Made by a program: the position numbers and the translations under genes
Source of the DNA: Novilysobacter_A longmucuonensis
Lineage (GTDB): Bacteria > Pseudomonadota > Gammaproteobacteria > Xanthomonadales > Xanthomonadaceae
Assembly (NCBI RefSeq): GCF_046600735.1
Contig: NZ_JBJMAW010000003.1
Location: 186,001 to 250,000, forward strand
DNA: 64,000 nucleotides
Reading direction: 5' to 3'
Part shown: one piece after another, positions 8,005 to 15,202 of the stretch
Numbering within the stretch: the stretch's first letter is position 1
Layout of the letters: each line of letters opens with the position of its first letter
Notes under the pieces: generated by a model
The model's database searches: none
What the model was told of the DNA's origin: nothing
What the model saw: the letters and a program-made list of their open reading frames with translations, nothing else

Positions 8005-9312
8005 GTGAGGGAGGTGTGCGAACACGAGCTGGACATCGGCACGGTGCTGGCCTGGCCGGTGTTCGACCGCGCGGGCAAGCTGCTGCTTGGCGAAGGAATG
8101 GTGGTGGCGTGCCAGGCGCAGCTCGACATGCTGCTGAGCCGCGGCCAGGTGGATCTGCCGCCGCTGCCGCCGGCGCCGCCATTGATGCCGCCGCTGCAGT
8201 CGCCACCGCCGCGGTCGCCATCAACATCGACATCCTCCTCGCCCTCGCCCTCGCCCTCGCCCTCGCCCTCGCCCTCGCCCTCGCCCTCGCCCTCGGCATC
8301 GGCATCGGCATCGGCATCGGCATCGGCATCGCCGCGGGGCCGGACGCACCTGCTGCTGCGCGCCCGCCCGGCGACGCCCAAGCTGCCCGTGGTGTTCGAC
8401 TCGGTGCTGGCGCTCAAGCTTGAGCTGCACTGCATCCACGAGGCCCTGATGGCGGTCGCCTCGCCGGAGCTGGGCGAGCAGGTGCTCGACCTGGCCGATC
8501 GCCTGCGCGCGCTGATCGCGCGCGATGCCGACGCCGCGCTGGCGGCGATGCAACTGGATGCCTCGGAGGAAAGCCACATCCCGCGCCTGCTCCATGCCGC
8601 GATCCTGTGCCAGCTGGCGGCGCAGGCGCAGCAGCTGGACGAGGCGCAAAGCCGGTCGCTCGTGGCCGCGGCGCTGACCTTCGACCTCGCACTGGGCCCG
8701 ATCGCCGACGCACTCAATCGCCAGACCACCGAGCTGACCTCCGAGCAGCGCGAGCGCATCGAGGCGCACCCGGCTGATGGCGTGGTGCTACTGGAAGCCG
8801 GCGGGGTGACCGATCCGCTGTGGCTGGACGCGGTGCTGCACCACCACGAACGCCTGGACGGCTCGGGCTATCCGCACCGATTGGCCGGCGATGCGATCAG
8901 CCGGGAGGCGCGGACGCTGGCGATCGTCGACATCCTGTCGGCGATGGTGCGCCCGCGGGCCTATCGCGGCGCGGTGCATGCGCGCCATGCCCTGCGCAAC
9001 CTGTTCCTGGAGCGCGGCGATGCGGTCGATCACGCGCTGCCTGGGCTGTTGATCAAGGAGATCGGGGTGTTCCCGCCGGGCACCCTGGTGCGGCTGGCCA
9101 ACGGCGAGGTCGGCGTGGTGCTGCGCCGCGGCGGCAATGCCGCGCATCCGCTGGTGGTGCGGCTGGTCAATGCCAACGGCACGCTGTCGGCGGTGGCCCG
9201 GCTGCGCGACACTGGCGAGGCCGAGAACGCGATCACCGAGACCGTGCCCCACGCGCCCTACCGCGGCTTGATCGCCGACATCGGTCGCTGGTGGTCGACG
9301 CCGCCACGCTAG
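8005..9312 (+). CDS. degenerate HD-GYP domain protein with Ser-Pro/Ser-Ala repeat linker
   Basis: This 435-residue protein starts at GTG 8005, seven bases after GGAGG. The N-terminal region (residues 1-45: ELDIGTVLAWPVFDRAGKLL) resembles the small domain that precedes HD-GYP modules. A linker of about 30 residues is nine Ser-Pro and six Ser-Ala dipeptides. The C-terminal HD-GYP region keeps HHHERLDGSGYPHRLAGDAI near residue 280, as in c-di-GMP phosphodiesterases. Where the HDxGK metal motif is expected, the sequence reads LTFDLALGPI, so the catalytic HD histidine is missing. It is probably not an active phosphodiesterase and may bind c-di-GMP or act as a scaffold. It is divergent from the envelope operon. 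Confidence 0.85.
   Translation: MREVCEHELDIGTVLAWPVFDRAGKLLLGEGMVVACQAQLDMLLSRGQVDLPPLPPAPPLMPPLQSPPPRSPSTSTSSSPSPSPSPSPSPSPSPSPSASASASASASASPRGRTHLLLRARPATPKLPVVFDSVLALKLELHCIHEALMAVASPELGEQVLDLADRLRALIARDADAALAAMQLDASEESHIPRLLHAAILCQLAAQAQQLDEAQSRSLVAAALTFDLALGPIADALNRQTTELTSEQRERIEAHPADGVVLLEAGGVTDPLWLDAVLHHHERLDGSGYPHRLAGDAISREARTLAIVDILSAMVRPRAYRGAVHARHALRNLFLERGDAVDHALPGLLIKEIGVFPPGTLVRLANGEVGVVLRRGGNAAHPLVVRLVNANGTLSAVARLRDTGEAENAITETVPHAPYRGLIADIGRWWSTPPR
8239..8328 (+). repeat. coding hexamer microsatellites: TCGCCC x9 then TCGGCA x6
   Basis: Nine perfect copies of TCGCCC (8239-8292) are followed directly by six perfect copies of TCGGCA (8293-8328). They encode (Ser-Pro)9 and (Ser-Ala)6 in the linker of the HD-GYP-like protein. 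The 6-bp unit keeps the frame, so slippage would change linker length without inactivating the gene. The perfect identity of units suggests recent expansion. Confidence 0.97.
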
Positions 9313-9329
9313 TGGCCGCCCGGCCGGAC

Positions 9330-9365
9330 GGGACTCGAGGACTCGAGGACTCGGGGACTCGGGAC
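9330..9365. repeat. short array of 7-bp GGGACTC-type units
   Basis: GGGACTCGAGGACTC and GGACTCGGGGACTC form about four imperfect 7-8 bp units just after the HD-GYP gene. They belong to the same family as the perfect GAGTCCC arrays at 17903 and 47505, but in the opposite orientation and with only one side present. Confidence 0.7.
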
Positions 9366-9649
9366 GGCCGGGCCGGTCGATCATCGCTGCCAGGCCGCAC
9401 GAGGCGTCGGAACCGCGGGTCGGCGCCCGAGAGCTGAACAGGCAGGAGTGGCATGTTGCACCCGCCGATTGCATTCCTGCTCCCCGCGGGATAACGTGCA
9501 CGAGCTGTGTTCGTCAAGGGTCACATGAAACGTGGCCCGATGCTGTAGATCCCAGATCCGCTACATCGTTGCACTCGCTTCCTCCTTGCAACCAGCCAAA
9601 AACGCCACGCAAGTGGCATATCCGATAGAAACGTTCCAGGGAGTTAGAA
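9366..9649 (+). promoter_or_regulatory. probable promoter and long leader of the cold-shock gene
   Basis: This stretch of about 284 bases carries no convincing gene. Cold-shock mRNAs usually have long structured 5' leaders that act as RNA thermosensors, and the size fits. A weak promoter candidate is TTGCAT (9469-9474) with GATAAC (9490-9495), spacing 15. The start codon is preceded by GGGAGTTAGAA. Assignment rests on position and family knowledge; the leader fold was not computed. Confidence 0.35.
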
Positions 9650-9859
9650 ATGTCGAACCGTGAAACCGGTACCGTCAAGTGGTTCAACGATGCCAAGGGC
9701 TTTGGCTTCATCAGCCGTGAGAATGGCGAGGACGTGTTTGTGCACTTCCGCGCGATCCAGGGTCAGGGCTTCAAGAGCCTGCAGGAAGGCCAGAAGGTCA
9801 GCTTCACCGTCACCCAGGGCCAGAAGGGCCTGCAGGCTGACGCCGTCGAAGCGCTGTAA
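9650..9859 (+). CDS. cold-shock protein, CspA family
   Basis: A single cold-shock domain of 69 residues, the usual family length. Both RNA-binding motifs are present: RNP1 as KGFGFI near residue 16 and RNP2 as VFVHF near residue 29, and the N-terminus has TGTVKWFNDAKG. It should bind single-stranded RNA and DNA in the cytoplasm and act as an RNA chaperone or antiterminator. A strong stem-loop terminator follows at 9903. The long leader suggests regulation at the RNA level. Which csp paralogue it corresponds to cannot be decided. Confidence 0.96.
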   Translation: MSNRETGTVKWFNDAKGFGFISRENGEDVFVHFRAIQGQGFKSLQEGQKVSFTVTQGQKGLQADAVEAL

Positions 9860-9902
9860 GCCGGACTGCCCGCACCGCCGTCCGGCGGTGCACCAGATCA
9901 GG

Positions 9903-9935
9903 AAAAACCCGGCTTCGGCCGGGTTTTTCTTTTTC
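9903..9935 (+). terminator. intrinsic terminator of the csp gene
   Basis: AAAAACCCGGC, loop TTCG, then GCCGGGTTTTT, followed by CTTTTTC. The stem is 11 bp with a UUCG-type tetraloop and a T-tract, a textbook Rho-independent terminator. The A-tract on the left makes it bidirectional, so it can also stop transcription of the convergent DUF3247 gene. Confidence 0.92.
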
Positions 9936-9972
9936 GGCGCCTGATCCGCGCCGCGGTGAGCCGCCGAGGCTG

Positions 9973-10293
9973 CTAGTCGGTCTGCCCCGACCAATGCGCC
10001 GGTGACAACTGGATGACATGTCTTACCTGGTCAAGCCAGATGTCGTGGACGGCGGCGCTTTCCGGCGCCTCCAGTGCGGGTTCTTCCACCCGGACCAGCG
10101 AGTTGACGCCCTCGCCGCCAGCCGCATCGCGAAACACCTGCAGGGTCGGGCGCACGCTGACAATGGCACGCAACCGGCGACCGTCCTCGAACTGCAGCTC
10201 GACGCGTGCGCCGTTGGGCAGCGCCGCGATCAGCGCTTTCAGTCGATCGATCTCGGCGGGCTCGGTGAGGATGCGCTCGGCGTCTTGGGTCAT
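9973..10293 (-). CDS. DUF3247 family protein
   Basis: This soluble protein of 106 residues starts MTQDAERILTEPAEIDRLK. The middle contains LPNGARVELQFEDGRRLR and a segment VSVRPTLQVFRDAAGGEG, ending VIQLSPAHWSG. This resembles DUF3247, a small beta-rich family with an SH3-like fold and no known function, mainly in Xanthomonadales. The start ATG 10293 coincides with the first conserved residue; the much longer open frame upstream is a shadow of the EF-hand gene. It converges with csp on the shared terminator. Confidence 0.8.
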   Translation of the reverse strand: MTQDAERILTEPAEIDRLKALIAALPNGARVELQFEDGRRLRAIVSVRPTLQVFRDAAGGEGVNSLVRVEEPALEAPESAAVHDIWLDQVRHVIQLSPAHWSGQTD

Positions 10294-10483
10294 TGGGGCG
10301 GTTCGGCGAGGGGGGCGGGTCAATCTAGCGGGCCGCCGCGCAAGTCGCGGTGAACGGCGATGCAACGGCGCCTGTCGCGCCGCTGACCTGAAGCCGATCG
10401 CTACACGCCTGCATAACTTCCCGGCCGATAGGGTCGCCTCGCTCATATCCGCGCATGTCGCGCGTCCCCCCAAGGAGAGCCTT

Positions 10484-10945
10484 ATGAACCAGATTAAGAA
10501 CCATTCCCTGCGTGCGCTGTCGGTCATCGGTGCGCTGGCCCTGTCCGGCACGGCGCTGGCCAATGAAGAGAAGTGGGAAAAGATGGACAGCAACCAGGAC
10601 GGCATGATCTCCGCCCAGGAGCACAGCGCCGCCGCCGACGGGAAATTCCAGAAGCTCGATGCCGACGGCGACGGCCGCATCACCGCCGCCGAGGTCGGTG
10701 CCGCCCACGCACGCATGGACAAGGGCGAGGGCCATGGCAAGTCGCCCGAGGAGATGATCCAGAAGATGGACACCGACGGTGACGGCGTGGTCACTGTGCA
10801 GGAACATGCCGCCGCCGCGCAGGAGAAGATGCGCGAGGCTGACACCGACGGCGATGGCAACATCAGTCAGTCCGAGCTCGAGGCCAAGAAGGAGCGCAAG
10901 GACTCGGAACACATGAGGGACGACCACATGAGGGACGACCGCTAA
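10484..10945 (+). CDS. exported EF-hand calcium-binding protein
   Basis: This protein of 153 residues starts at ATG 10484 after a good AAGGAG. A signal peptide (IKNHSLRALSVIGALALSGT, cleavage after ALA) sends it to the periplasm or outside. Four EF-hand loops follow: DSNQDGMISAQE, DADGDGRITAAE, DTDGDGVVTVQE and DTDGDGNISQSE, all with the acidic residues needed for Ca2+. The C-terminus is highly charged and ends with a duplicated HMRDD segment (15-bp direct repeat). It is probably a calcium buffer or sensor. A terminator follows at 10973. Confidence 0.92.
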   Translation: MNQIKNHSLRALSVIGALALSGTALANEEKWEKMDSNQDGMISAQEHSAAADGKFQKLDADGDGRITAAEVGAAHARMDKGEGHGKSPEEMIQKMDTDGDGVVTVQEHAAAAQEKMREADTDGDGNISQSELEAKKERKDSEHMRDDHMRDDR

Positions 10946-10972
10946 GCATCAGTCCCGCTCCACAGTGGCATC

Positions 10973-10999
10973 GGACGGAGCTTCGGCTCCGTCCGTTCT
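10973..10999 (+). terminator. terminator after the EF-hand gene
   Basis: GGACGGAGC, loop TTCG, GCTCCGTCC, then GTTCTTTCC: a 9-bp GC-rich stem with a tetraloop and a T-rich tail, 28 bases after the stop codon. Confidence 0.85.
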
Positions 11000-11006
11000 T
11001 TCCTGT

Positions 11007-11035
11007 CCGGTCCCCGCGGGTTCCGCGGGGACCGG
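11007..11035. repeat. perfect 13-bp stem-loop upstream of the FrnE-like gene
   Basis: CCGGTCCCCGCGG, loop GTT, CCGCGGGGACCGG. The hairpin has no T-tract on either side. It lies 35 bases before the next start codon, so it may be a second part of the upstream terminator region or a repeat; its arms contain the GGTCCCC heptamer seen elsewhere in the window. Confidence 0.7.
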
Positions 11036-11069
11036 ATCTGCGTAACTTCCGGCAATTGGAGGGCTCGCC

Positions 11070-11753
11070 ATGTCCAGTCCCGCGCCTCCGGTGCCACTGC
11101 GCATCGATTTCGTATCCGACGTGTCCTGTCCCTGGTGCGCGGTCGGGCTGAAGGCGCTGGAGCAGGCGATCGAGCGCGTGGGCGAACGGATCGCCCCGGA
11201 ACTGCACTTCCAGCCGTTCGAATTGAACCCGCAGATGCCGCCCGAAGGCCAGGACACCGACGAGCACCTGGTCCAGAAGTACGGCTCGACCCCCGAGCAA
11301 CTCGCGCAAAACCGCGAAGCGCTGCGCGAGCGCGGTGCGGCGGTCGGATTCGAGTTCAGGCAGCGTGACCGCGTCTACAACACGTTCGATGCGCACCGCC
11401 TGCTGCACTGGGCCGGACTGGAGGGCGCAGCGCAGGAACTCGCGCTCAAACACGCGCTGCTGCGCGCCTACTTCACCGATAACCTGGACGTCTCCTCGCC
11501 CGAGGTGCTGGCGCAGGTCGCGGCCACGGCCGGGCTCGACGACACGCGTGCGCGGCAGGTGCTGGACCGCGGCGAATACGCCGCCGAGGTACGCGCGCAG
11601 CAGGACGTGTACCTGAGCCGTGGCATCCATGCGGTGCCTTCGGTGATCCTCAACGATCAGCACCTGATCCAGGGCGGACAACCCGTGGAAATGTTCGAGC
11701 GGGCGCTGCGACAGGTGGCCGGCCTGGACAGCGGAGCCGGGCCGCAGGACTGA
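11070..11753 (+). CDS. DsbA family oxidoreductase (FrnE-like)
   Basis: Thioredoxin-fold protein of 227 residues without a signal peptide, so cytoplasmic. The active-site motif CPWC occurs in DFVSDVSCPWCAVGLKALE near residue 22, the FrnE hallmark, followed by the helical insertion and the cis-proline segment GIHAVPSVILNDQHLIQGGQ. FrnE proteins act in cytoplasmic disulphide exchange and oxidative stress resistance; the original FrnE was named from a frenolicin cluster. The gene is single and starts after GGAGGGCTCGCC. Polyketide isomerase activity is not implied here. Confidence 0.9.
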   Translation: MSSPAPPVPLRIDFVSDVSCPWCAVGLKALEQAIERVGERIAPELHFQPFELNPQMPPEGQDTDEHLVQKYGSTPEQLAQNREALRERGAAVGFEFRQRDRVYNTFDAHRLLHWAGLEGAAQELALKHALLRAYFTDNLDVSSPEVLAQVAATAGLDDTRARQVLDRGEYAAEVRAQQDVYLSRGIHAVPSVILNDQHLIQGGQPVEMFERALRQVAGLDSGAGPQD

Positions 11754-11814
11754 TTGCGGCGACTGGCGCTAGTTGCCGGTCTGGCGTGTTGGCGCGCGCG
11801 TCCGCCAGATCGGT

Positions 11815-11901
11815 CTAGAAGATCAGCATCAACAGCCCGATGACCACGACCAGGCCGATGAGGAAGATGATGCCGGTGGTCTTGCCAAGAAACTTGAGCA
11901 T
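11815..11901 (-). CDS. 28-residue single-helix membrane protein
   Basis: ATG 11901 is preceded by a strong ribosome site (GACAGGAGAACGGC). The product is MLKFLGKTTGIIFLIGLVVV followed by IGLLMLIF: a short basic start and one hydrophobic helix reaching the C-terminus. The frame stops at TAG 11815-11817. The combination of strong Shine-Dalgarno, clean hydrophobic segment and isolation from other genes argues for a real small membrane protein, which standard gene finders miss because of its length. No function can be assigned. Confidence 0.62.
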   Translation of the reverse strand: MLKFLGKTTGIIFLIGLVVVIGLLMLIF

Positions 11902-12189
11902 GCCGTTCTCCTGTCGGGTGCGGCCCCTGTGAAACCCCATCGCTGAAGCTATTCGCGCCATCGCGAATAGGCCGTGAAAGATCGATCGACCGCCAGCCCA
12001 CCGGCCCCCTGCGGGAGCGCGCCTGCAGCGGTTTTCGGGTCGCACCCCGCACTCCGGAACGACACGCTGCCGCCGGCTAGCCATCGGCATCACACCGGCC
12101 TGCCTAGACTCGTCCGTACGATCCGGCGGGCACTCGCAGCCGCGGAATTTGTTAGTTCCAGAAGAAGCCCCAGACACCAGGAGACGACG

Positions 12190-12585
12190 ATGCAACCGAT
12201 CCCCGCCAATGCACTGGTAATCGTGGCCGACGGCACCGGTGCCCGCGTGTTCCACAACCGGGGCGACCAGCGCGCGCTGTCGCTGCATCAGGACGAACTG
12301 CTCGAACTGGTCGACATGAACGACGACGGCCCCGCCGGTGCGCAGCCCGACGGCGCCACCGGCTACCAGATCGACAAGGCCACCTTCGCCAAGCAACTCG
12401 CGCAGCGTCTCAATGACGGCGCCCTGCGCGACGACTACCAGTCACTGGTGCTGGTGGCCGATGCGCAGACGCTCGGCGAGATGCGGCCGCTGTTGCACCA
12501 GGAGGCCCGGCAACGGCTGCACGGCGAGCTGGCCAAGACGCTGACCAATGTGCCGCGCGAGGATATCGAGCGGCTCCTGTCCTGA
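12190..12585 (+). CDS. host attachment protein-like (baeRF superfamily) protein
   Basis: This soluble protein of 131 residues starts at ATG 12190 after CAGGAGACGACG. It begins IPANALVIVADGTGARVFHN, has LVLVADAQTLGEMRPLLHQE in the middle, and ends LTNVPREDIERLL. This is the pattern of proteins annotated as required for attachment to host cells, which belong to a release-factor-1-like (baeRF) fold. The name comes from an Agrobacterium study and the real biochemical role is not known. It is preceded by a -10-like TAGACT and followed by family B and C repeats. Confidence 0.8.
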   Translation: MQPIPANALVIVADGTGARVFHNRGDQRALSLHQDELLELVDMNDDGPAGAQPDGATGYQIDKATFAKQLAQRLNDGALRDDYQSLVLVADAQTLGEMRPLLHQEARQRLHGELAKTLTNVPREDIERLLS

Positions 12586-12612
12586 GCGTCCGGGTTGATC
12601 GGACGGGGGTTC

Positions 12613-12777
12613 TGTAGAGCCGAGCTTGCTCGGCTGCTTGTCGCCCGAACCGGTGCCGGCGGATCTTGTAGGAGCGCCCCATGGGCGCGATGCAGGCGGC
12701 CGCGTCACTCCACATCGCGGGCATGGCCCGCTCCTACAAAAACACGAGCCTTTGTAGGAGCGCCCCAGGGCGCGATC
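12613..12777. repeat. cluster of one family B arm, a family C pair and a further family C arm
   Basis: GTAGAGCCGAGCTTGCTCGG (12613-) is a family B arm. TGTAGGAGCGCCCCATGGGC (12667-) and GCATGGCCCGCTCCTACAAA (to 12742) form a family C pair. A second family C left arm, TTTGTAGGAGCGCCCCAGGG, lies at 12752-12777. Together they fill most of the gap before the ferritin-like gene. Confidence 0.88.
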
Positions 12778-12882
12778 GCCACCCAGGTGCTTGACGGCAC
12801 GCTCACCCGCGCCGACTAGAGTCTTTGCTCCCGTCCGCCAACGCGGCGTCGCCGCCGAAGCACACCACGTCAGGAGCACACG

Positions 12883-13503
12883 ATGGCCAGCAAAGCCTAC
12901 GACCAGGCGCAACTGCACGAGCTGCTGTACCAGGCACTCGAAACCGAGATCGGCGGCGCCAAAGTCTACGAGAACGCGATCGAATGCGCGGTCAACGAGG
13001 ACCTGCGCAAGGAGTGGCAGAAGTACCTGGAGGAGACCCGCAACCACAGGAAGATCCTGCTGGGCGTGTTCGAGCAGCTCGGCCTGGACCCCAAGACGCA
13101 GACGCCGGGTCGCCAGGTGGTGGCGCACCTGGGCGAGTCGCTGGTCGCGGCGATGCAGATGGCGAAGGACGCCGGCGATCCGGGCGCGGCCGAACTGGTT
13201 GCGGGCGAGTGCGTCACGCTGGCCGAAACCAAGGATCACATGAACTGGGAGCTGATCGGCCACGTCGGCGAGCACGGCAAGGGCGATGCCACCCAGGTGC
13301 TGCTGGAGGCCTACCAGTCGGTGGAGGACGAGGAGCACCACCACCTGCTGCATACCACCGGCTGGACCCGCGAGCTGTGGATCGAGTCGCTGGGCCTGCC
13401 GGCCGTCCTGCCGCCGCCGGAGGAGGTCAAGCACGTGGAGACCAAGATCGGCGCCTCGCGCGCGGAGCAGTCGCGCGACCAGATGCTCGGCAAAGGACAC
13501 TGA
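12883..13503 (+). CDS. ferritin-like domain protein
   Basis: This helical protein of 206 residues has no signal peptide. The first helix pair carries ALETEIGGAKVYENAIECA and the second carries YLEETRNHRKILL, resembling the Glu/Glu...Glu-x-x-His di-iron pattern of ferritin-like folds. A later helix contains SVEDEEHHHLLHTTGW, another ExxH-type cluster. This points to a di-iron four-helix bundle, possibly in iron or oxidative stress handling. It is not ferritin, bacterioferritin or Dps proper. It is followed 10 bases later by the PQ-loop gene remnant, which may be co-transcribed. Confidence 0.7.
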   Translation: MASKAYDQAQLHELLYQALETEIGGAKVYENAIECAVNEDLRKEWQKYLEETRNHRKILLGVFEQLGLDPKTQTPGRQVVAHLGESLVAAMQMAKDAGDPGAAELVAGECVTLAETKDHMNWELIGHVGEHGKGDATQVLLEAYQSVEDEEHHHLLHTTGWTRELWIESLGLPAVLPPPEEVKHVETKIGASRAEQSRDQMLGKGH

Positions 13504-13513
13504 GACGACGCTG

Positions 13514-13782
13514 ATGGACCCTGCCGACTGGCTCGGCTGGAGCGCATCGGCGGTACTGCTGATGACGCTCGGGCGGCAGGTCTACGTGCAGTGGCGCGAG
13601 CGCAGCACGATAGGTCTGTCGTCCTGGCTGTTCGTGGGCCAGGTCACCGCCAGCGTGGGCTTCACCGTCTACAGCTGGATGCTCGACAACTGGGTGTTCG
13701 TGGTCACCATGTGGCGCTGCTGGTGACAGCGGTGGTGGGCCAGTTGATCTTCCGCCGCAACCGGCGGCTGGAGTCGTCGTAG
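13514..13782 (+). pseudogene. PQ-loop/SemiSWEET-like small transporter, frameshifted
   Basis: The frame from ATG 13514 encodes MDPADWLGWSASAVLLMTLG, then SSWLFVGQVTASVGFTVYSW and NWVFVVT, three membrane helices of a SemiSWEET/PQ-loop type protein. It then ends early as MWRCW at 13726. Shifting one base at about 13710 (ACCATGTGG would be ACC AAT GTG G) continues with VALLVTAVVGQLIFRRNRRL to a stop at 13782, giving a natural ~89-residue protein. The simplest reading is a single-base deletion, either a real mutation or a sequencing error. The intact family may carry sugars. Confidence 0.72.
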
Positions 13783-13814
13783 ACGCGTGCACTTCACGAC
13801 ACCGGTGGCGTTGC

Positions 13815-13899
13815 CGTAGAGCCGAGCTTGCTCTGCTGCGGTCTCGCCCGAATCTTTCTCTACCGGCATGTCGCTGCAGCGGAGCAAGCTCCGCTCTAC
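13815..13899. repeat. family B palindromic repeat pair
   Basis: The left arm is CGTAGAGCCGAGCTTGCTCT and the right arm GCGGAGCAAGCTCCGCTCTA ends at 13899. About 40 bases lie between. The right border supplies the TAG that ends a reading frame on the minus strand (see the remnant at 13896). Confidence 0.9.
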
Positions 13900-14035
13900 C
13901 GAGCGGCAGCACTCAACCCTGCAACAGCGCGCGCGTGATGCGCGTGGGGCAGCGCGTTTTTCAGCAACGCGGCACCGCCGTCGAAATCGAGCGCGTTGAT
14001 CATGTCGATGATGATCAAAGGCGGTGTTGGGTCGG
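13896..14035 (-). pseudogene. remnant of an isochorismatase-family hydrolase, cut by a family B repeat
   Basis: Reading the minus strand from about 14035 gives PPLIIIDMINALDFDGGAAL and then LKNALPHAHHARAV, ending AGLSAAAR and TAG at 13898-13896. LIIIDMIN.LDF.GG..LL..ALP is the N-terminus of cysteine hydrolases of the isochorismatase superfamily (the Asp of IDM is catalytic). No start codon precedes it in frame, and the frame runs into the repeat just where the second helix should continue. The rest of the gene is missing from the window. Only the first ~40 residues survive, so this is a relic. Confidence 0.5.
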
Positions 14036-14140
14036 AATGGCGCCCCGCCGTGCCGCCGGCCCGCGAGGCTCTACCACGCCCGCATCACGCCGCTGTTTCG
14101 ATACTGAAATGCCGCGCCACCGCCGCGTCTGGAGGTTCCC

Positions 14141-15097
14141 ATGGCCCGCCCCGTCTGGTCTGGAACGCTGTCGTTCGGGTTGCTGAATATCCCGGTCTCG
14201 CTGATGTCCGGCGAGCGCCGCACCGACATCTCGTTCCGCATGCTCGACTCGCGCGACAACTCGCCGATCCGCTACGAGCGGGTCAATGCCGAGTCCGGCG
14301 AGGAGGTCGCCTGGAAGGACATCGTCAAGGCATTCGAGTACGACAAGGGCAGCTACGTCGTGCTCGACCCGGACGACATCAAGTCGGCCGCGCCGGAAAG
14401 CCACGGTGCGATCGAGGTCGAGGCGTTCGTCGATGTCACCGCGATCGGCCCGCAGTACTTCGAGAAGCCCTACGTGCTGGTGCCGGCCAAGAAGGCCGAG
14501 AAGGGCTACGTGCTGCTGCGCGAGGCGCTGGCCAGCACCGGCCGGATCGGCGTCGCGCGGGTGGTGATCCGCACCCGCGAGAGCCTGTGCGCGGTGATGC
14601 CGCAGGGCGATGCCCTGCTGCTGCTGATGATGCGCTACCCGCAGGAACTCGTCGACATCGGCGAGTACAACATCCCGGAGGGTGCGCGGGGTGATTACCG
14701 GATCAGCGACAAGGAGCTGGCGTTCTCCGAGCAGCTGATCGAGACCATGTCCGGCGACTGGCAGCCCGACCAGTACACCGACGAGTTCCGCGAGCGGCTG
14801 CAGGCGGTGATCACCAAGCGCATGAAGGCCACCGGCGTGGTCAAGCGCGAAGCCGAGGAGCCATCGGTGGCCGAGGATGCAAGCACCAACGTGGTCGACT
14901 TCATGGCGCTGCTGCAGCAGAGCATCGACAAGAACAAGCGGACCCCGGCCCGAAAGAGTGCCGGCAAGGCCGAGGACAAGCCGGGCAAGGACAAGCCGGC
15001 CAAAAAGGCCAGCAAGAAGGCCGCCAAGAAGACCCCCGCGAAGTCCCCGAAAAAGGCGGCCAAGAAAACTGCCGGCAAGAAGCGCAAGGCGGCTTGA
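14141..15097 (+). CDS. ku: NHEJ DNA end-binding protein Ku
   Basis: Bacterial Ku of 318 residues. It begins MARPVWSGTLSFGLLNIPVS, the family hallmark, and contains RYERVNAESGEEVAWKDIVK and YPQELVDIGEYNIPEG. Homodimers form a ring that threads onto DNA double-strand ends and recruits LigD. The last ~50 residues are a Lys/Ala/Pro tail (KKAAKKTPAKSPKKAAKKTA) resembling histone H1, as in other extended bacterial Ku tails that bind DNA and stimulate the ligase. Start ATG 14141 follows CTGGAGGTTCCC. ligD follows 105 bases downstream in the same direction. Confidence 0.96.
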   Translation: MARPVWSGTLSFGLLNIPVSLMSGERRTDISFRMLDSRDNSPIRYERVNAESGEEVAWKDIVKAFEYDKGSYVVLDPDDIKSAAPESHGAIEVEAFVDVTAIGPQYFEKPYVLVPAKKAEKGYVLLREALASTGRIGVARVVIRTRESLCAVMPQGDALLLLMMRYPQELVDIGEYNIPEGARGDYRISDKELAFSEQLIETMSGDWQPDQYTDEFRERLQAVITKRMKATGVVKREAEEPSVAEDASTNVVDFMALLQQSIDKNKRTPARKSAGKAEDKPGKDKPAKKASKKAAKKTPAKSPKKAAKKTAGKKRKAA

Positions 15098-15202
15098 GGA
15101 TGACGGCGCGCCTTTTTCAGGTCTGCTCGCTCCATCTCGCAACACGGGAGTGTCGAGCCGGGGGTGCGGTCGCGGTCGGCTGCCCGAAATCGACCGCGCG
15201 CG

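Noticed and set aside
8239..8328. Possible CRISPR-like or VNTR array
   Set aside because: Units are 6 bp without spacers and lie within an open coding frame, so it is a microsatellite, not CRISPR.
13935..14186. Plus-strand ORF of 83 codons between the family B repeat and ku
   Set aside because: It runs into ku in another frame, has no ribosome site or family pattern, and lies opposite the isochorismatase remnant.
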